Numbered from the stretch's first letter, positions 36,495 through 50,340 are shown. The stretch: 64,000 nucleotides of DNA from Epiperipatus broadwayi (GCA_028023455.1 JAQFVV010000352.1:406501-470500), one strand, 5' to 3'. Numbers and translations: made by a program. Notes: generated by a model from the letters alone, not told the origin.

Positions 36495-39400
36495 TTTACA
36501 TATATGTATGTTCTCATGTCACACACATATATATTATTTAATTGAGAAAAAAATTCTTATATATATATATAGATTTATGTGTACGTATATTATATGTGTA
36601 ATATATAGTTGATAAATTAATAGGTGGTGAATGAATATAATGTTGTAAGAAAGGATATTTTAATATGTTATTTTTCTTATTAAATAATTAATATATTCAG
36701 TTTAGTTTTATTTTTGGTTAAAATAAAGCAGATCAAAAAGAAAGTGTCAAATAAAGTGATCTGGATAAGAGATTGAGATTTGAAAATGTACACGTGCAAA
36801 AGAGTGTGAAAGAATAAGAATGTCTGAAACCTCCAATCCGTTTCCATTTCAGTATAAACAGAAAAACGCTTTTACACCTATTTTTAATGACTATAGATTG
36901 TAACCTGTATTGTTTGTGTTATCTGTTTCTAAGATTATTTTTATAAAGGGTGTGCTTTGATGTAATAAAGCGTGATTATTAATTTTCTTGTAAAATCACG
37001 ATAGAACATCAACTTGTCAAACTCTGATTTTTTATCTTTTATCTCAAGATAAGATATGCAGGTGGTCAGTTTCTTTGACCAAATATTGGCAATATAAATG
37101 AATAAAATGTTTAAAAGTCACTCATTATTATTATTTTAAAGAGACAGACAGTCACTCAAGTCATTATTATTAAAGGGAGATGTAACTCAGTCATGATTAA
37201 TTTAGAGACTCACTCAGTCATTATTATTAAAGAGAGATGTAACTCAGTATTATTATTTTAGAGAGATGGAAAGTCACTCAGTCATTATTATTAAAGAGAG
37301 ATGTAACTCAGTATTATTATTTTAGAGAGACAGACAGTCACTCAGTCATAATTATTAAAGAGAGATGTAACTCAGTATTATTAAACAGAGATGTAACTCT
37401 CACTCAATTTTTTTTCTCGTTATTAATGTTGAAAAAAAAAGGAAAGTGGGTGATTTGATTTTTTTTTCACTCTTTAAAAATTGATAAAGAGAAAAGAAGG
37501 AAAAGACTCTTGTATAAAGTCAAAATAGACGAAGATGTGCGGATATACAAGTAATTTCCAGCAATATTAATATTGGAAAAAGAAGGAAAATGGAACAAAA
37601 TTGAATTTATAAGAAGTTATTGACAATTCTATGAAATGAGATTAACATATTTTTCTGATTATAATACCATGACTCTGCATTGCTAAACCATTTTTTTCTG
37701 CTTCCTGATTAATACAGAATGAGTTAAAATCACTAATCTACTGTGGTCTCATATACCAATCAAATAATAACCAACAAAATGAAAGAGTTTGAAGCCAGCC
37801 ACACAAGCTATATGAAATGATTATTTTCTGGCTCCTGGTCTATTAAAGGCTCATTACCTTTGGATGAATGGAGAAGGGGAAGAGGAAAAGAAAATGTATA
37901 AAATCCATATATAGCCAAGTTTGAAGCCATGAATCAAATTTTTGTTAAAGTTTACCTCAGTCAACTAAAGTGTCTACAGCGATTATTTTTTAAAAATGGG
38001 AGAGACAAGCAAATCCACCAGTACATACTTATTAAAAGGTATTTATAATAGCTCTTTTTAAAATGGTAGAAGGAAGCCAATCAACAATAAATAATTTTAG
38101 AATTAAAGAAACAAGCAAGTCAATTGATTCATGTTTATCTTAACAGTATCTGCAATAACTTTCTTTTTTATGGAGCAAAGACAAGCAGTCTGAAAATTCA
38201 AACTCAGGACATTTATAAGAAGTGAAAGTGATCGGGTAACTATGAACTTTCGTTAACAGATCTTTTATTATTGCTTATTAAATGTAAACCTTAATTTATT
38301 GTTCAAAGCATTATTTTTTTTCTTTTGATACAGAAACATTAGGAGCTTGTTTATCTATAGTTATTCTCAATATCACATAACATAACACAAATACAGTTTA
38401 AGTCTTTAAACTTAAATGTTCATTATTTTTTTTATTATATTGTAATATTGAAATGTTTTTTCTAATGGTTTTTCAGTTGTTATGATAATGAGCAACCTAT
38501 AAATAGATGCATTTATAATGTTTTTATTTTTATTTTATCTTGTTGCATATTAAAATTAATATCATGTATTTTATTTTATTTTGCTAAAAGGTTGCAGAAA
38601 ATATTTTTATATATGTGATTTGTGGGTATACATTTTAAACATATATGTTAACATTACCGAATGTGTGCATGTGTAACTGCTTATACAAACATGTCAAGGA
38701 ATAGGTTATATATAAATAGTTTAAATATGAGAAATTATAAAGCAAGGCTTACATATGAATGGAAATGAAATAAAACACACATGATACATATGAAATTTAT
38801 TTTATGATATAATAAGTTAGGAAAGACTTAAGTAAGCATTCCATAAAATATATTTTTTTTAAGCCAGCTTATTTTAAAATATCCAGAAATGACAAATCTA
38901 TATATTAAGTCTATTTGCTTGTGCTTATATAAATTTTTATATTAATTTTTGTATTGAATTAATGTAATAATAAGCCATTTATTTAATTATTGATTTGATT
39001 TTAAAGAAAGAAAGAAAGAGTAATATTATTATTAAAATATAATTATATATATATCTTAATTGGTTTTCTGAGTTCTTATTAAAAATATTATGTTTTCTTG
39101 TCTTAGTTCTATGGTTTTAAATGATCATCATCATCATCGCTCACAGATATTGAGAATCATCATTCGTAAATATTGAGCAATCACTTGCAAATATTAAGCG
39201 CTCGCAAAATGTTAAGTAAACTAGAATGTTGATTTATCTTTAAATATTTAAGGATTAGGCTTGATAATAACCAAATTTTAATAATTATAGTTCAATAGTA
39301 GAAAAGCTAAAATTGGGTTGTGTCCAGGAATTATGATCATCCTCATCAAAGCTGGATATCGTATTATTGATTAAAATGGTTTAAATAATACTATACAAGA

Positions 39401-40954
39401 GTTATGATTGCCATCATCATCATTAATTAATTATAATCATTAAATCTAATGTTTAGCACAATTAATATATGTAGTAAATAAAGATTTATAGAAAGATTAA
39501 TATCATGTATAGAGATTCATGATGATCATTCATCATCACTAGTATTATTAAATCCTGGTTTTATCTACAAAAGTATTTTAGTAAATAACGATAAACGTAT
39601 ATAAATGCTAGTAAATGTAATATTTAAATGTCAGTTTGAAATAGGATAATTTTTAATAAATGCATATGAGTTTATAAAGATTAATTTATTGTTATGAGTT
39701 TATTAATAAGCTATGGCTGGTATCATCACTATCACTATTATTATTATGATATCACTATTATTATCATTCATCATTATTATCATCATCATTATCACCTTTA
39801 TATTGTGATAAATAATCTAGTTAAATGGCCATCAATATTAATAATGGTTTTCACGATGCTTGTTTAGAATCCATTAATAAGATGATACTTGTCTGTTCAT
39901 CAATATACATAAAATGAGCTAGCAATGTCTATAAGAGTCTTTGATCTATAATATAAATTTTGGTAATATTGGGATCTTGTAATTTTATCGATATAGATAA
40001 AATGTAAGAATGCCATTTTTTTCATTAGTCATCCAAGTCATGTGTGATAAAAATGTACCAAATGAGTTTGAACTCAGTACACTCTAAACATATATTTATC
40101 TAGATTTAAAACAATCTAGTGGCGCTCGTGGGAAAACACATATACTTAGCTAAACTGAATAAAGAGTGATATAATCCCTTTCCAACTTCACAATATTAAC
40201 TTTATATAATATAAATTATAAGTTGTCATGAATAGCACCAATGTGTGCATGTGACCATGAATGGTCTTATATGGTTGGAAAGAAGAATAGGAAGGATTCT
40301 TTATTAAAAGAACCTAGTATTGGAGATAAAGCATAAGGCACTCCAGGAATCTCACAGTGGGTACTTTTATTCAGTTGCTATATTTAATATTATTTTATTC
40401 GATGACAATGGCCAGTATGTTTTATTGTTCAAATGATATCCCAAATATTTAGATATTATTAAATCTTTAATGATGATAGTTTTAATTGTCATTGTTGTTA
40501 TTTTATATGGAGAAATGAGATAACTTATTTATTTTATTACTAATGTCACAGAATTAATGTTTAGGATAGTTGCAATCGGGCTATAATGTTATATTTAATT
40601 AATTAGAAATAGACACCCAGATAGAGCATGATATGCATATATTCTTATTTATATGTTAGCATCATCCTTATTTAATTATAAATTGTATTTTGGATAACAC
40701 AGTGAATTCATTTCTCATTTAGTTTACTTGGTTACCAAATGATGAACCGCTGCAGCATATCATTATTCTGTTTAGTGCTTGGTTATTGAATTATGACAAC
40801 TATCATTTCATCACTCATCTATTTATCTATACTGTGACAATATTTACTTACTGTTACAAATAACAGATTAGATAAACATATATGTTAAGAATGGATCATT
40901 TTCTATCAATATTTATTATCGTTACAAATGTATTAATGTATTCTTTCCTTTACA
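36495..40954 (+). repeat. E2 3' LTR
   Basis: 4460 bases, collinear with 29463-33780 and nearly identical by eye. It is ~140 bases longer, mainly because the GAGAGATGTAACTCAGT array at about 37115-37390 has more units and because of a ~21-base insertion before the TATA box. It ends CCTTTACA before (AT)n. Confidence 0.9.
37115..37390. repeat. GAGAGATGTAACTCAGT tandem array in the E2 3' LTR
   Basis: Units of ~65 bases combine GACAGACAGTCACTCAGTC, ATTATTATTAAAG and AGAGATGTAACTCAGT. The 5' LTR has fewer units at 30075-30215. Since both LTRs are made from one template, the difference arose after insertion. Confidence 0.85.
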
Positions 40955-40971
40955 ATATATATATATTGTAA
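40950..40971. repeat. Perfect palindrome at the right end of E2
   Basis: TTACA of the LTR end, an (AT) run and TGTAA form a perfect 22-base palindrome. TGTAATG after the AT run resembles the start of another element (compare 50341). Confidence 0.85.
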
Positions 40972-41427
40972 TGATATATAAATATGTCGTTACATTTATT
41001 TAAAATAAAAACTTAAAAGTTCGCAAATAAAAGGAAAAAACTAAACGCTAAAATTAAAATGTTTATTAAACATATATATATTCGCAAGGATGCTAAACTT
41101 TAAAAATATTTTTTTCATAAACAAGAAAAAAAGAGTATTTGAACGTATTTTTTTTAAATAAAAAAATACAAGATTGAAATATAAAAATATTTTAATAAAA
41201 AAATAACGTAAGTTAAAATAAAAACAGGTATTAATTAATTCCTGTAATCTGTAAATGGAAATGATTGTTTATTAATTATCTAAAAGCTGTTTAATTAAAA
41301 AGTCAGATGAAAAGTTAGATAAGAGAAGAAAGAGATTTTAGCTTGACCAATGGAAGCAAATAAAGGTCCAGACCATAACGAAAAAACAGAACAGTGACGT
41401 TTTTGTTCATGGAATCCATAGGAGGAC

Positions 41428-41461
41428 TATAAAAAGAAAAAATATTGAGTTCCAGTCAGTT
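41428..41461 (+). promoter_or_regulatory. Core promoter: TATA box and initiator
   Basis: TATAAAAAG at 41428-41436 is followed by TCAGTT at 41456-41461, an animal-type initiator whose A lies 30 bases after the first T of the TATA box. It lies some 470 bases downstream of E2. A 5' leader of about 113 bases leads to the ATG at 41571. Confidence 0.6.
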
Positions 41462-41548
41462 TTTTTCCAACTTGATTTGATGCCAACGCTAAGACACACT
41501 TGCCGTTCTCTCTCATTTTTTTTTTGTTTGTTTAAAAAATAAAATAAA

Positions 41549-41563
41549 ATGAAAAGACTGTGA
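41549..41563 (+). other. Minimal upstream ORF
   Basis: ATG AAA AGA CTG TGA in the leader, 8 bases before the predicted main start. Its short length would allow reinitiation and could lower translation. Confidence 0.35.
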
Positions 41564-41570
41564 TACCAGA

Positions 41571-41657
41571 ATGGAACCAGCTAATGCTACCTCCAGAACA
41601 TTTTCTTCCAATGGAGACGCTGTGGGAATTGCCAACAGGAATCTGGACTCTTATACT
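41571..41657 (+). CDS. First coding exon, 29 codons, donor GTAAGC
   Basis: Starts MEPANATSRTFSSNG in a reasonable start context (CCAGAATGG, G at +4) and ends in ...NLDSYT with a phase-0 GTAAGC donor at 41658. Base composition is clearly less AT-rich than its surroundings. The peptide is polar with an NAT sequon and suits the N-terminal tail of a membrane protein. The next detected coding exon on this strand (44363) also starts in phase 0, so the two could be spliced together, but that would skip most of an SLC6 protein. It may instead be exon 1 of a different or longer gene. Confidence 0.55.
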
Positions 41658-43559
<1,902 letters not shown>

Positions 43560-43578
43560 CTGGTCATATCAACCCTAT

Positions 43579-43600
43579 ATCATTATATATATATAATGAT
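43579..43600. repeat. Perfect AT palindrome
   Basis: ATCATT-(AT)-AATGAT, 22 bases, a short example of the AT-centred palindromes. Confidence 0.85.
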
Positions 43601-44235
43601 CACTTTTATCTAAAACCACCAAAAGTTTATTAAAATAATGTAAATGTTAAATTATCAAAAAAATAAAAAAAAATGTCTTTAAATAAGTAACTGCTGATAA
43701 TCAATTTCAGCAAGTCATGCTCAGCCAGACCAATAATAAAAATGAAGAAAATACTCATAGTTTAGACATCAGTTAATTGCTGACAATTAATGATACTATT
43801 TTATTTTTTGGGGTGCCACCTAATAATAATTATTTACCTATTTTCTGATAATATGTTTGTTTATATATTCATAAAGTTTGCTGAACGCTTGTATGGTTAT
43901 GTAGTAAAGACATATTTTAGCAATAATGACTTACAATGGTGAAAATTAATTTATATTAACATCACTTTTGTGGTATTATATTAAGCTCCTATAGATACAT
44001 TGTTATCTTCAAGATACTATAATGACACTCTCAATTATCATCCAGTAAATAGATTGTAACTAATTTAGCAATATTTTTAAGTAATAGTTTATCAAAACAA
44101 ACACCACCCTTTTGTTAACTTATTACATTTTTAATTTTCAAAAAAATGTAATTAAATTCAACATGTGTAAGCACTTACATACTAAATAATAATTATTTAA
44201 TATGTTCTAGCTATGTCGTTTGATATATATATATA

Positions 44236-44335
44236 TATGTCATACCATCAGCCGGGAGGCGAAACTCGCAACAACTGTCTGCAAACAACTGTTTGCTTGC
44301 AAGGCGGCTGCGCTGACCACTCGGCTATCAATGCC
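44236..44335 (-). mobile_element. tRNA-derived SINE fragment
   Basis: On the minus strand TAGCCGAGTGGTCAGCGC (44327-44310) is a good pol III A box, and GCGAGTTTCGCCTCCCG some 50 bases on looks like a degenerate B box/T arm. Between them are CTTGCAAGC and a GTTGTTTGCAGACAGTTGTT duplication. Together this fits the tRNA-like head of a SINE rather than a working tRNA gene. It lies just upstream of the 44363 exon, inside the intron. Confidence 0.5.
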
Positions 44336-44362
44336 TAACTTGTTTTATTTTATTTTTTACAG

Positions 44363-44462
44363 GCAGGCACATACTATATTACTTTACTTGATACTCACGC
44401 CTGTGACTTTATAGTTCTTTTTATTTGCGTTGTTGAAGTCACTGCAATTTCCTGGTTTTACG
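44363..44462 (+). CDS. SLC6 neurotransmitter transporter exon (TM9-TM10 region)
   Basis: Acceptor TTTTTTACAG at 44353-44362, donor GTAAGC at 44463. The exon is 100 bases, phase 0 to phase 1, and encodes AGTYYITLLDTHA, then a hydrophobic FIVLFICVVEVTAISWFY; the split codon makes the final Gly. Known SLC6 members read GGxYxFxLLDxxA...LLFxxxxExxxIxWxYG here, so the TLLD, E and I-x-W-F-Y-G positions match. SLC6 exons at this place are usually about 103 bases. The protein is a plasma-membrane Na+/Cl- coupled symporter of amines or amino acids; the substrate cannot be told from this segment. Confidence 0.85.
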
Positions 44463-44547
44463 GTAAGCATTTAATGAAAAAAAAGTCCAATTTTATTTTA
44501 AAAGTATATATATATATATAATCAGAATATTGTAAATTTTATTATAG

Positions 44548-44648
44548 GTATAAAGAATTTGGGTAACGATTTTGCTTTCAGTTTGAATTTTCGCCCTGGA
44601 TTGGTATGGAAAATCTCTTGGTGTGCAATAATTCCAATAATTTTTACT
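44548..44648 (+). CDS. SLC6 neurotransmitter transporter exon (TM10-TM11 region)
   Basis: Acceptor TTTTATTATAG ends at 44547 and donor GTAAGA starts at 44649. The 101-base length equals that usual for SLC6 exons at this position, phase 1 to phase 0. With the previous exon it reads WFYG-IKNLGNDFAFSLNFRPG-LVWKISWCAIIPIIFT. The family pattern YGxxxFxxDIxxMxGxRPGxYWKxxWxxxxP is visible (D, RPG, W-K-x-x-W, P). The 85-base intron between the two exons is short. The following exon (usually ~168 bases, TM11-TM12) was not found downstream in this window. Confidence 0.85.
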
Positions 44649-45068
44649 GTAAGAAAAATAACATCATTTCTATTATTTGTGTAACAAATAACTTTACTTA
44701 TTTATTATATATTTACATATAAGTATTTATTTAATATGAGAATCTTCTTAAGTAAAAAAATAAGTCTCAGATGTTGAGTTAAAAAAAAAGTTTCAATATA
44801 CTATGTTTTCATAAAAGTAAAAGATAAGATATTTCATCACTAAGAAATTACTATATTAAAATTACCTGTATAGAATGGTGTTATTTTATTTAATTTATTG
44901 TAAAGAAGTGATACTTGGTCTTTATGTCGATGCAATATAAAAGGATTAAAAAGTGTCATCTAAAAATTCTTGTAAAAATTAAAATATAATGATAAGATCA
45001 TTAAAAACAATCAATGTTTTCCAACTTATTGAGTGTAATACCATCATTATTAAATCATGATCACTGGA
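44649..45068. other. Intron-like AT-rich stretch after the SLC6 exons
   Basis: No exon-like block recognised. If the transporter is intact, its last exons lie beyond very long repeat-filled introns. Confidence 0.45.
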
Positions 45069-45394
45069 ATAAAACAGACAAAACTCTCTATATGTATTGT
45101 CACATACACCAAGATAGAGTAATCAATGGATGTCAGAAGGTTTGTGCATAAAATCCCCATGTGGTGCCTACTCATCATCCAATATACCCCAGACTATTTT
45201 CTGGCTTGTGGCCTTCGTCAGTGAGGAGCCTTGCCTTTTTACTGACAAAGGCCACAAGCCAGAAACTAGTCTGGGGATATTGGATGATGAGTAGGCACTA
45301 GATAGAGATTTTCTGCACAAGCCTTCTGACATCCATTGATTATTCTAGCTTGCTGTGTGTGGCAATACATATAGAGAATTTTTCCTGTTTTAAT
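45069..45394. repeat. Fold-back element, ~145-base inverted arms
   Basis: Left arm about 45069-45213, right arm about 45250-45394, matching as inverted copies with scattered mismatches; shared words include TCTCTATATGTATTG, AATCAATGGATGTCAGAAGG, GTGCCTACTCATCATCCAAT and TTTCTGGCTTGTGGCCTT. A ~36-base spacer separates them. Possibly a MITE consisting almost only of TIRs, or a snap-back duplication. It lies downstream of the SLC6 exons and would form a long hairpin if transcribed. Confidence 0.9.
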
Positions 45395-46428
45395 AACAGT
45401 TATAAGCAAGCATAAGAAATGGTGATTATGTGTTGAGCATTGTGAAAAAAAAAATTTTTTGTTCTTTGTGAAAAATTTTATTAAAAATTATTATTAACAA
45501 TCAAAGGTATTGTATTACTAAATATGTATATAAATATGTTTAGTAAATTATTTATGAATATATTTTCTATTCCATATATTCTTACTACTTCCCAAATTCT
45601 TTTTTAACTTTTTGATTTTGTCAATTTTTGTAAAATATTTTGATACTCATTTAGTATGCATTTTCTGCCATTTTGGTTTCTAAAAGAAGTCCTAAACCAA
45701 CAGCTGACACAACCATGTGATAAAAATAAACTCCCATGACAGACTGTGGTTTGTCAGTTAGTTGTACATATTTGTTTAAACCATTTGTTATAAAATTGTA
45801 GTTTTCATTAATTAAAAACATAAGCATGCTCAATTTATACAACTATGTTGGATCAAATCGTGCAACCAAAAAATCAAATTATGACCATAAGTTCTATTAT
45901 AATTGCATAAGCTCCAACAAAAAATGTTCTTAAGGTCAAATAATCTAAAATACATGATCAAAAGATAAAATTATCACAATAACCACATGTTGAAAAATTA
46001 AAAAGTAAACATCCAAATTTTGTAAAACTATGCTATGATCAATGAAAAAAAAAATCAAACTTATCAAGAAAACAAAATATCAAAGATATTAGAAATTAGA
46101 ATATGACAAAAAAATTCTGCCATCGTAATCACATGACCAAAATATGAGATTATTATGGCAATGAAATATGAAAAGAGTATCACAAAATGTTAGCATAATT
46201 AAAGGATAAAAACAAAAAAAAAAATAGCAAAACTCAAAGTTTTAAAAACAACTTGTAGCAAAAAGAAAATATATCAATATGGGGGGAGGGGTTTCCAATG
46301 TTGCAATCAGGTGACCAAAAAATCAAATTATTATGATGGTCAAATGTAAAATTATTACAGCAATCAAATTGAAAAAAATAGCACAAAGTGTAATTACATG
46401 ATCTAAACAAAACAATTAAAAGCAAATA
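45395..46428. other. AT-rich non-coding stretch
   Basis: Scattered repeats of TCAAATTATTATG and CAAAAAATC type words suggest decayed low-complexity DNA. The short minus-strand frames at 45651-46431 are not domain-like. Confidence 0.5.
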
Positions 46429-47538
46429 CACCGGGGTCTCATTTTACGCGATAGATAGGTTCCTCAGAAAACATGTGCAAATGAAATCATGCAAAAATAG
46501 ACGTAACTTACATTGAAAAAGGGGGGATGTTGTCTGTGATTTTTCAAAATTCGCATAAAAGCAAAGCACCAATGTAAAATTACTTTAAAATATGCACAAA
46601 AAATAATAAGGAAATAAAATATGACTAATAAAAATTTTCAAATTTGAAAAAAATTGATGCAAGACAAACTTTTTTTAACTCTAATATTTAATTTTATTCA
46701 AAATATTATATTTTTATGCATAATTTACAGTACAGTAATTTACATTTTTATATACATTTTAACTACTATCGCTATTTGACAAAAAACATGTTCATTTGCA
46801 CTCTCATGCTGTGTTAATGGTTTTCTGTTGACAATGTAATTAGTAATTAATCTTTGAGATGGTGATTTTATTAATTGTTTATTAACTTAAACTTATGATA
46901 ATAAAAAGACATTTATTCATCACTGCTGGGAAAAATTTAATTAAATCTAACAACTAAAAATTAAATTCTTATTTTTGTCTTTAATTTTCAAGTCCGTTTA
47001 AAAATTAAATTTTGTTTTACATCACATTAATTTCAAGTCACCGTAAGTAATATTTAAATTGTTAATTACAATTAAAAATCAGATTTTAATTTTTAATTGT
47101 CAAATTTAATTGTGCCCACTGCTATTACTCACCTTTTAAAAATAAACTTGCAGACACTAAATGATTAATAATTGATTACGTTCTTTTTTAAAAAGTAAAA
47201 ACAGAATGTGATTTAAAATGCAAAATTAACATGCACAATGTTTGAACAAATTTACATTATAATCTTGTAAAATTTAATGTGTGTATACATAAAATGTGGA
47301 AATGATTTTAATTTCATTATTGCATAAAATCTTACTATTATAAAGCACTGAAAATATTGAAATTACTAAGATGAAAGTCGAATTTCAATAATGTGCTATT
47401 ACTTTCAATATAACGTAAGTGCACAAAATTTATTATTTAAAGTAATAACACATTATCAGAGTATGACTTCCGGTGAAACATGAATCATGTAACTTCAAAA
47501 TCGTGTTAAATAAGTCCCTGTAAAAAGAGACCCAGGTG
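46429..47538. mobile_element. Tc1/mariner-type MITE, 1.1 kb, TA target site
   Basis: Starts CACCGGGGTCTCATTTTAC at 46429 and ends with the inverted match GTAAAAAGAGACCCAGGTG at 47538; weaker pairing extends further inward (ATGAAATCATG / CATGAATCATG). TA flanks it at 46427-46428 and 47539-47540, the Tc1/mariner target duplication. The GGTCTCATTTTACGCG end recalls pogo/Tigger elements. No transposase frame lies inside. Confidence 0.75.
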
Positions 47539-47540
47539 TA

Positions 47541-48079
47541 TATCAATAAAAAAAAATAAGCTGCTGGCTGTAGATTGTATGGAGATTATTTAAAATATTT
47601 TAGGAAATATTTGAACAAAATAAACTATATTAGTATTATCTATTATCATGTACATTAATAAATAGATGTTATTTGTATTTGTTACATATTAAAACATTAA
47701 GGATATTTTTAAGCACAAAATACAAAAACACAATAATAATAACTTTTGAGCAAAAAAAAAAAAAAATCAAAAACAATACTTTAAGATATTTAATAAAAAA
47801 GCAGGTATTATTATTTATTATCAAAACATAAATTGTGAATAAAAAGTAATATGATAAAATGATATTGCATATTACCTGAACAATTAAAATTTATTTTCCA
47901 TGTTTAAACACTTTTAAAAATTATGAAATGAAGTTAAAGGGGTACCTGAATATTTCCATGAATTCAACTTTGATGTAAATGACTGGGTCAAATTTTTCTT
48001 TTAAAGAGGTAATGGAGAAAAAAAATTAAGCGGGGAAGGGGTATTATTCATTTGTTTAACTGCCTTGTGACCCATGAAT
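47541..48079. other. AT-rich non-coding stretch
   Basis: Homopolymer A runs and no coding block. Confidence 0.5.
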
Positions 48080-48400
48080 TCATACAACTATTGGCTAACC
48101 TATTAATCTAATTATCTATCGATCTCTATTTGTCTGTCAATGTATTTATTAATTAACTTATCTCTCTCTTTTTATCAATCTGTTTACTGTTTGTCTTTTT
48201 ATTTGTTTATCAAGACATTTACCTATCTCTCTTTTATTTGTCTCTATCTGATTATTAATTTACTGTCTCTGTTTATCTATCTACCTGTTTCTTTATATCG
48301 TTATCTATATATCTGTCTTATTTACTTATTTCTCTTCCATTATATTTATTATTTAACTAGTCTCTATTTTTCTATACATCTGTTTACTATTTATATGTAC
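48080..48400. repeat. Decayed TATC/TTTATC satellite, block 1
   Basis: Dense words such as TTATCTATC, CTGTCT and TTTATTTG in one strand bias. It looks like an old (GATA)n/(TATC)n microsatellite that has diverged. The 108-codon frame here is rich in L, Y, S and I for that reason only. Confidence 0.75.
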
Positions 48401-48479
48401 TTTGGTACCAATCCTGCTATGATGTATTACTCTGATGATGTTTTTCTCTATGTTTGTGATGTTTAAGATAATGTCTCCA

Positions 48480-49050
48480 TGTAATGTGAGAAAACTTAAT
48501 CAATAAAATTTGGCTGCAGATACTATGGAGGCATGAATTTAAACACATTGCATACTTAAATAATACTCATTGATGAAGAAAATATATAAACTATAAAAAA
48601 TACAAAAAGTTATTAAAATAATTAAATAAACAGGTACTTATGCATTGTGTATTTATTTGATTACACTGTTGGTGGTCTCCCCTTTATCATGCTGAACTTT
48701 GGGCCATTATAAACTACATGTTCAATCTAAAGTAAAAAAAAAAAAAAACGAAAATGGTGAACTGTAACTTTAAGGTAATATTTGGAAAATTATTTCAAAA
48801 GAACAATAAATATTTCTGTAAAAAAAAACTAAATAACTAGCATTTGAAAACATTAAGCGAAAATAAATAAAACAAATATAAAGTTAAAAAACACAAATGA
48901 GAGAGTCACTGTGATGGAATAAACTGTGTAAAAAAGGACAATGAGATATCACAAAATCGTGCAGGCTGATAATCTTGCAGTTCATCATGTACATATAGTA
49001 ATTGTTGACACTTCAAATAAATATTACTGGTCAAAAATGTCATAGGAGAA
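48480..49050. other. AT-rich stretch between decayed TATC blocks
   Basis: Unrelated to the flanking blocks and may be an insertion into the old satellite. No coding block or termini resolved. Confidence 0.4.
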
Positions 49051-49054
49051 CTAA

Positions 49055-49870
49055 TACTAAATTATCTATTTATCTGTCTCTTTATATGTTTATCGAGATA
49101 TTCATCTATCTCTCTAATAGGATTTCTACCTGCTTATTTGTCTACTATCTATCTATCTTTTCATTTGTATCTCTTGATCTCTTTAAATATTTATTTGTAC
49201 ATCTGTTTTATTTCTCTGGTTTTCTACCTATATAAATATTTATGTGGTTAGGTATACATTTCTCTATCTAGTAAATCACCTATTCACAATCTATATATTT
49301 ATCTGTCTGCCTATTTATATATTCATCCAACGATATACTATTCCATTTATCTATACATCCATCTAATTACCAATCCATATATCTATCCATCTATTCACTT
49401 GTCCTTCAAACCAAACATATATCCATCCATTCATCGATCTGTCTATCTAGTTTTTATTTATCTACTTATTATTTTTCTACCTATTCATTTATTTACACAT
49501 CTTTCCAAACTTTTAATTACCTAGCCTATCTTCCATCCACTACCTATTTATCTGTCAATTTATTTACCTACTACATATTTATCTATTTATTTATCAGTCT
49601 CTATTATTTATTTATCTGGTTTTCCACTATCTATATATTTATGTATCTAACCAACCATTTATGTATCTAACAAATAATCAATCTACTATCCTTCTTTATC
49701 TGTTGCCCTACCTATCTACTTACATGCCATATATTTCTCCATGATTAGCTCTTTATCTACCTCCCTATCCCTATGTCTATTTGATTTTCCACCTATTTAG
49801 TTATGCATTCAGCCATCAGTTCACCTAACTAGCCTCCAAGCACCTGTTTATCTACTATATTTTTTATTTT
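49055..49870. repeat. Decayed TATC satellite, block 2
   Basis: Continues the CTATCTATTTATCT/CCATCTAT word use for over 800 bases with strong strand bias. Together with block 1 it may be one ~1.2 kb ancient GATA array split by a ~600-base insertion. Confidence 0.75.
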
Positions 49871-50328
49871 ATTAGCATAAGATGTTAGTACATTAAAATT
49901 TAACATCAGCAGTGCTTAACCAATCAGTAGTTGGCTACTCCAAATTATATAGAGCAAAAACGCCAATAAGAGCTTGACAATTGGGTACTCACTGTAAATA
50001 TATATCATACTTATTGATCTTTGACATTGACAGTTTAAAGAGTCTACAAATTCCCATTTGTGCAACATATAATAATATCTACCCTTGTCTATACTCATTC
50101 TGTTAATCTTTAAACAGAGTTTTCTTGGGATAAATCAGGTGCTCAGACAGTAAAATAAGTTATTACAGTGGGATTATTTATATTGGAATTTAATAATAAT
50201 GTATTTATATACCGAATAGTATGTTTTTGTTTGTTTTATATGAATTTATTTCACATCACAGAGGGTTGTTCTCAGGTTTTTAACCATGTGAGGTGATTTA
50301 ATATTTGAGATTTGTAATGTACATCATT
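49871..50328. other. AT-rich non-coding stretch
   Basis: No feature recognised before the (AT)n at 50329-50340. Confidence 0.45.
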
Positions 50329-50340
50329 ATATATATATAT

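Larger units (their letters stand above)
29463..40954 (+). mobile_element. LTR retroelement E2: ~4.3-4.5 kb LTRs, gag-like frames only
   Basis: Near-identical direct repeats at 29463-33780 and 36495-40954 flank a 2.7 kb interior. The LTR starts TGTACATATATG (TTTACATATATG in the right copy) and ends CTTTACA / CATTACA, the TG...CA rule with TGTA/TACA ends. Both outer flanks are (AT)n, so a target duplication cannot be resolved. A purine-rich GGGAGTGAGGCAAA directly before the right LTR is a good polypurine tract and sets plus orientation. There is no TGG primer site after the left LTR (it reads AATATCACACCAACTAG). No pol-type motif is visible. LTRs making up three quarters of the element is exceptional and resembles LARD elements of plants. 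Confidence 0.9.

Noticed and set aside
48140-49235. Hydrophobic open frames rich in L, Y, S and I
   Set aside because: They follow from the decayed TATC satellite; several frames there look equally hydrophobic.
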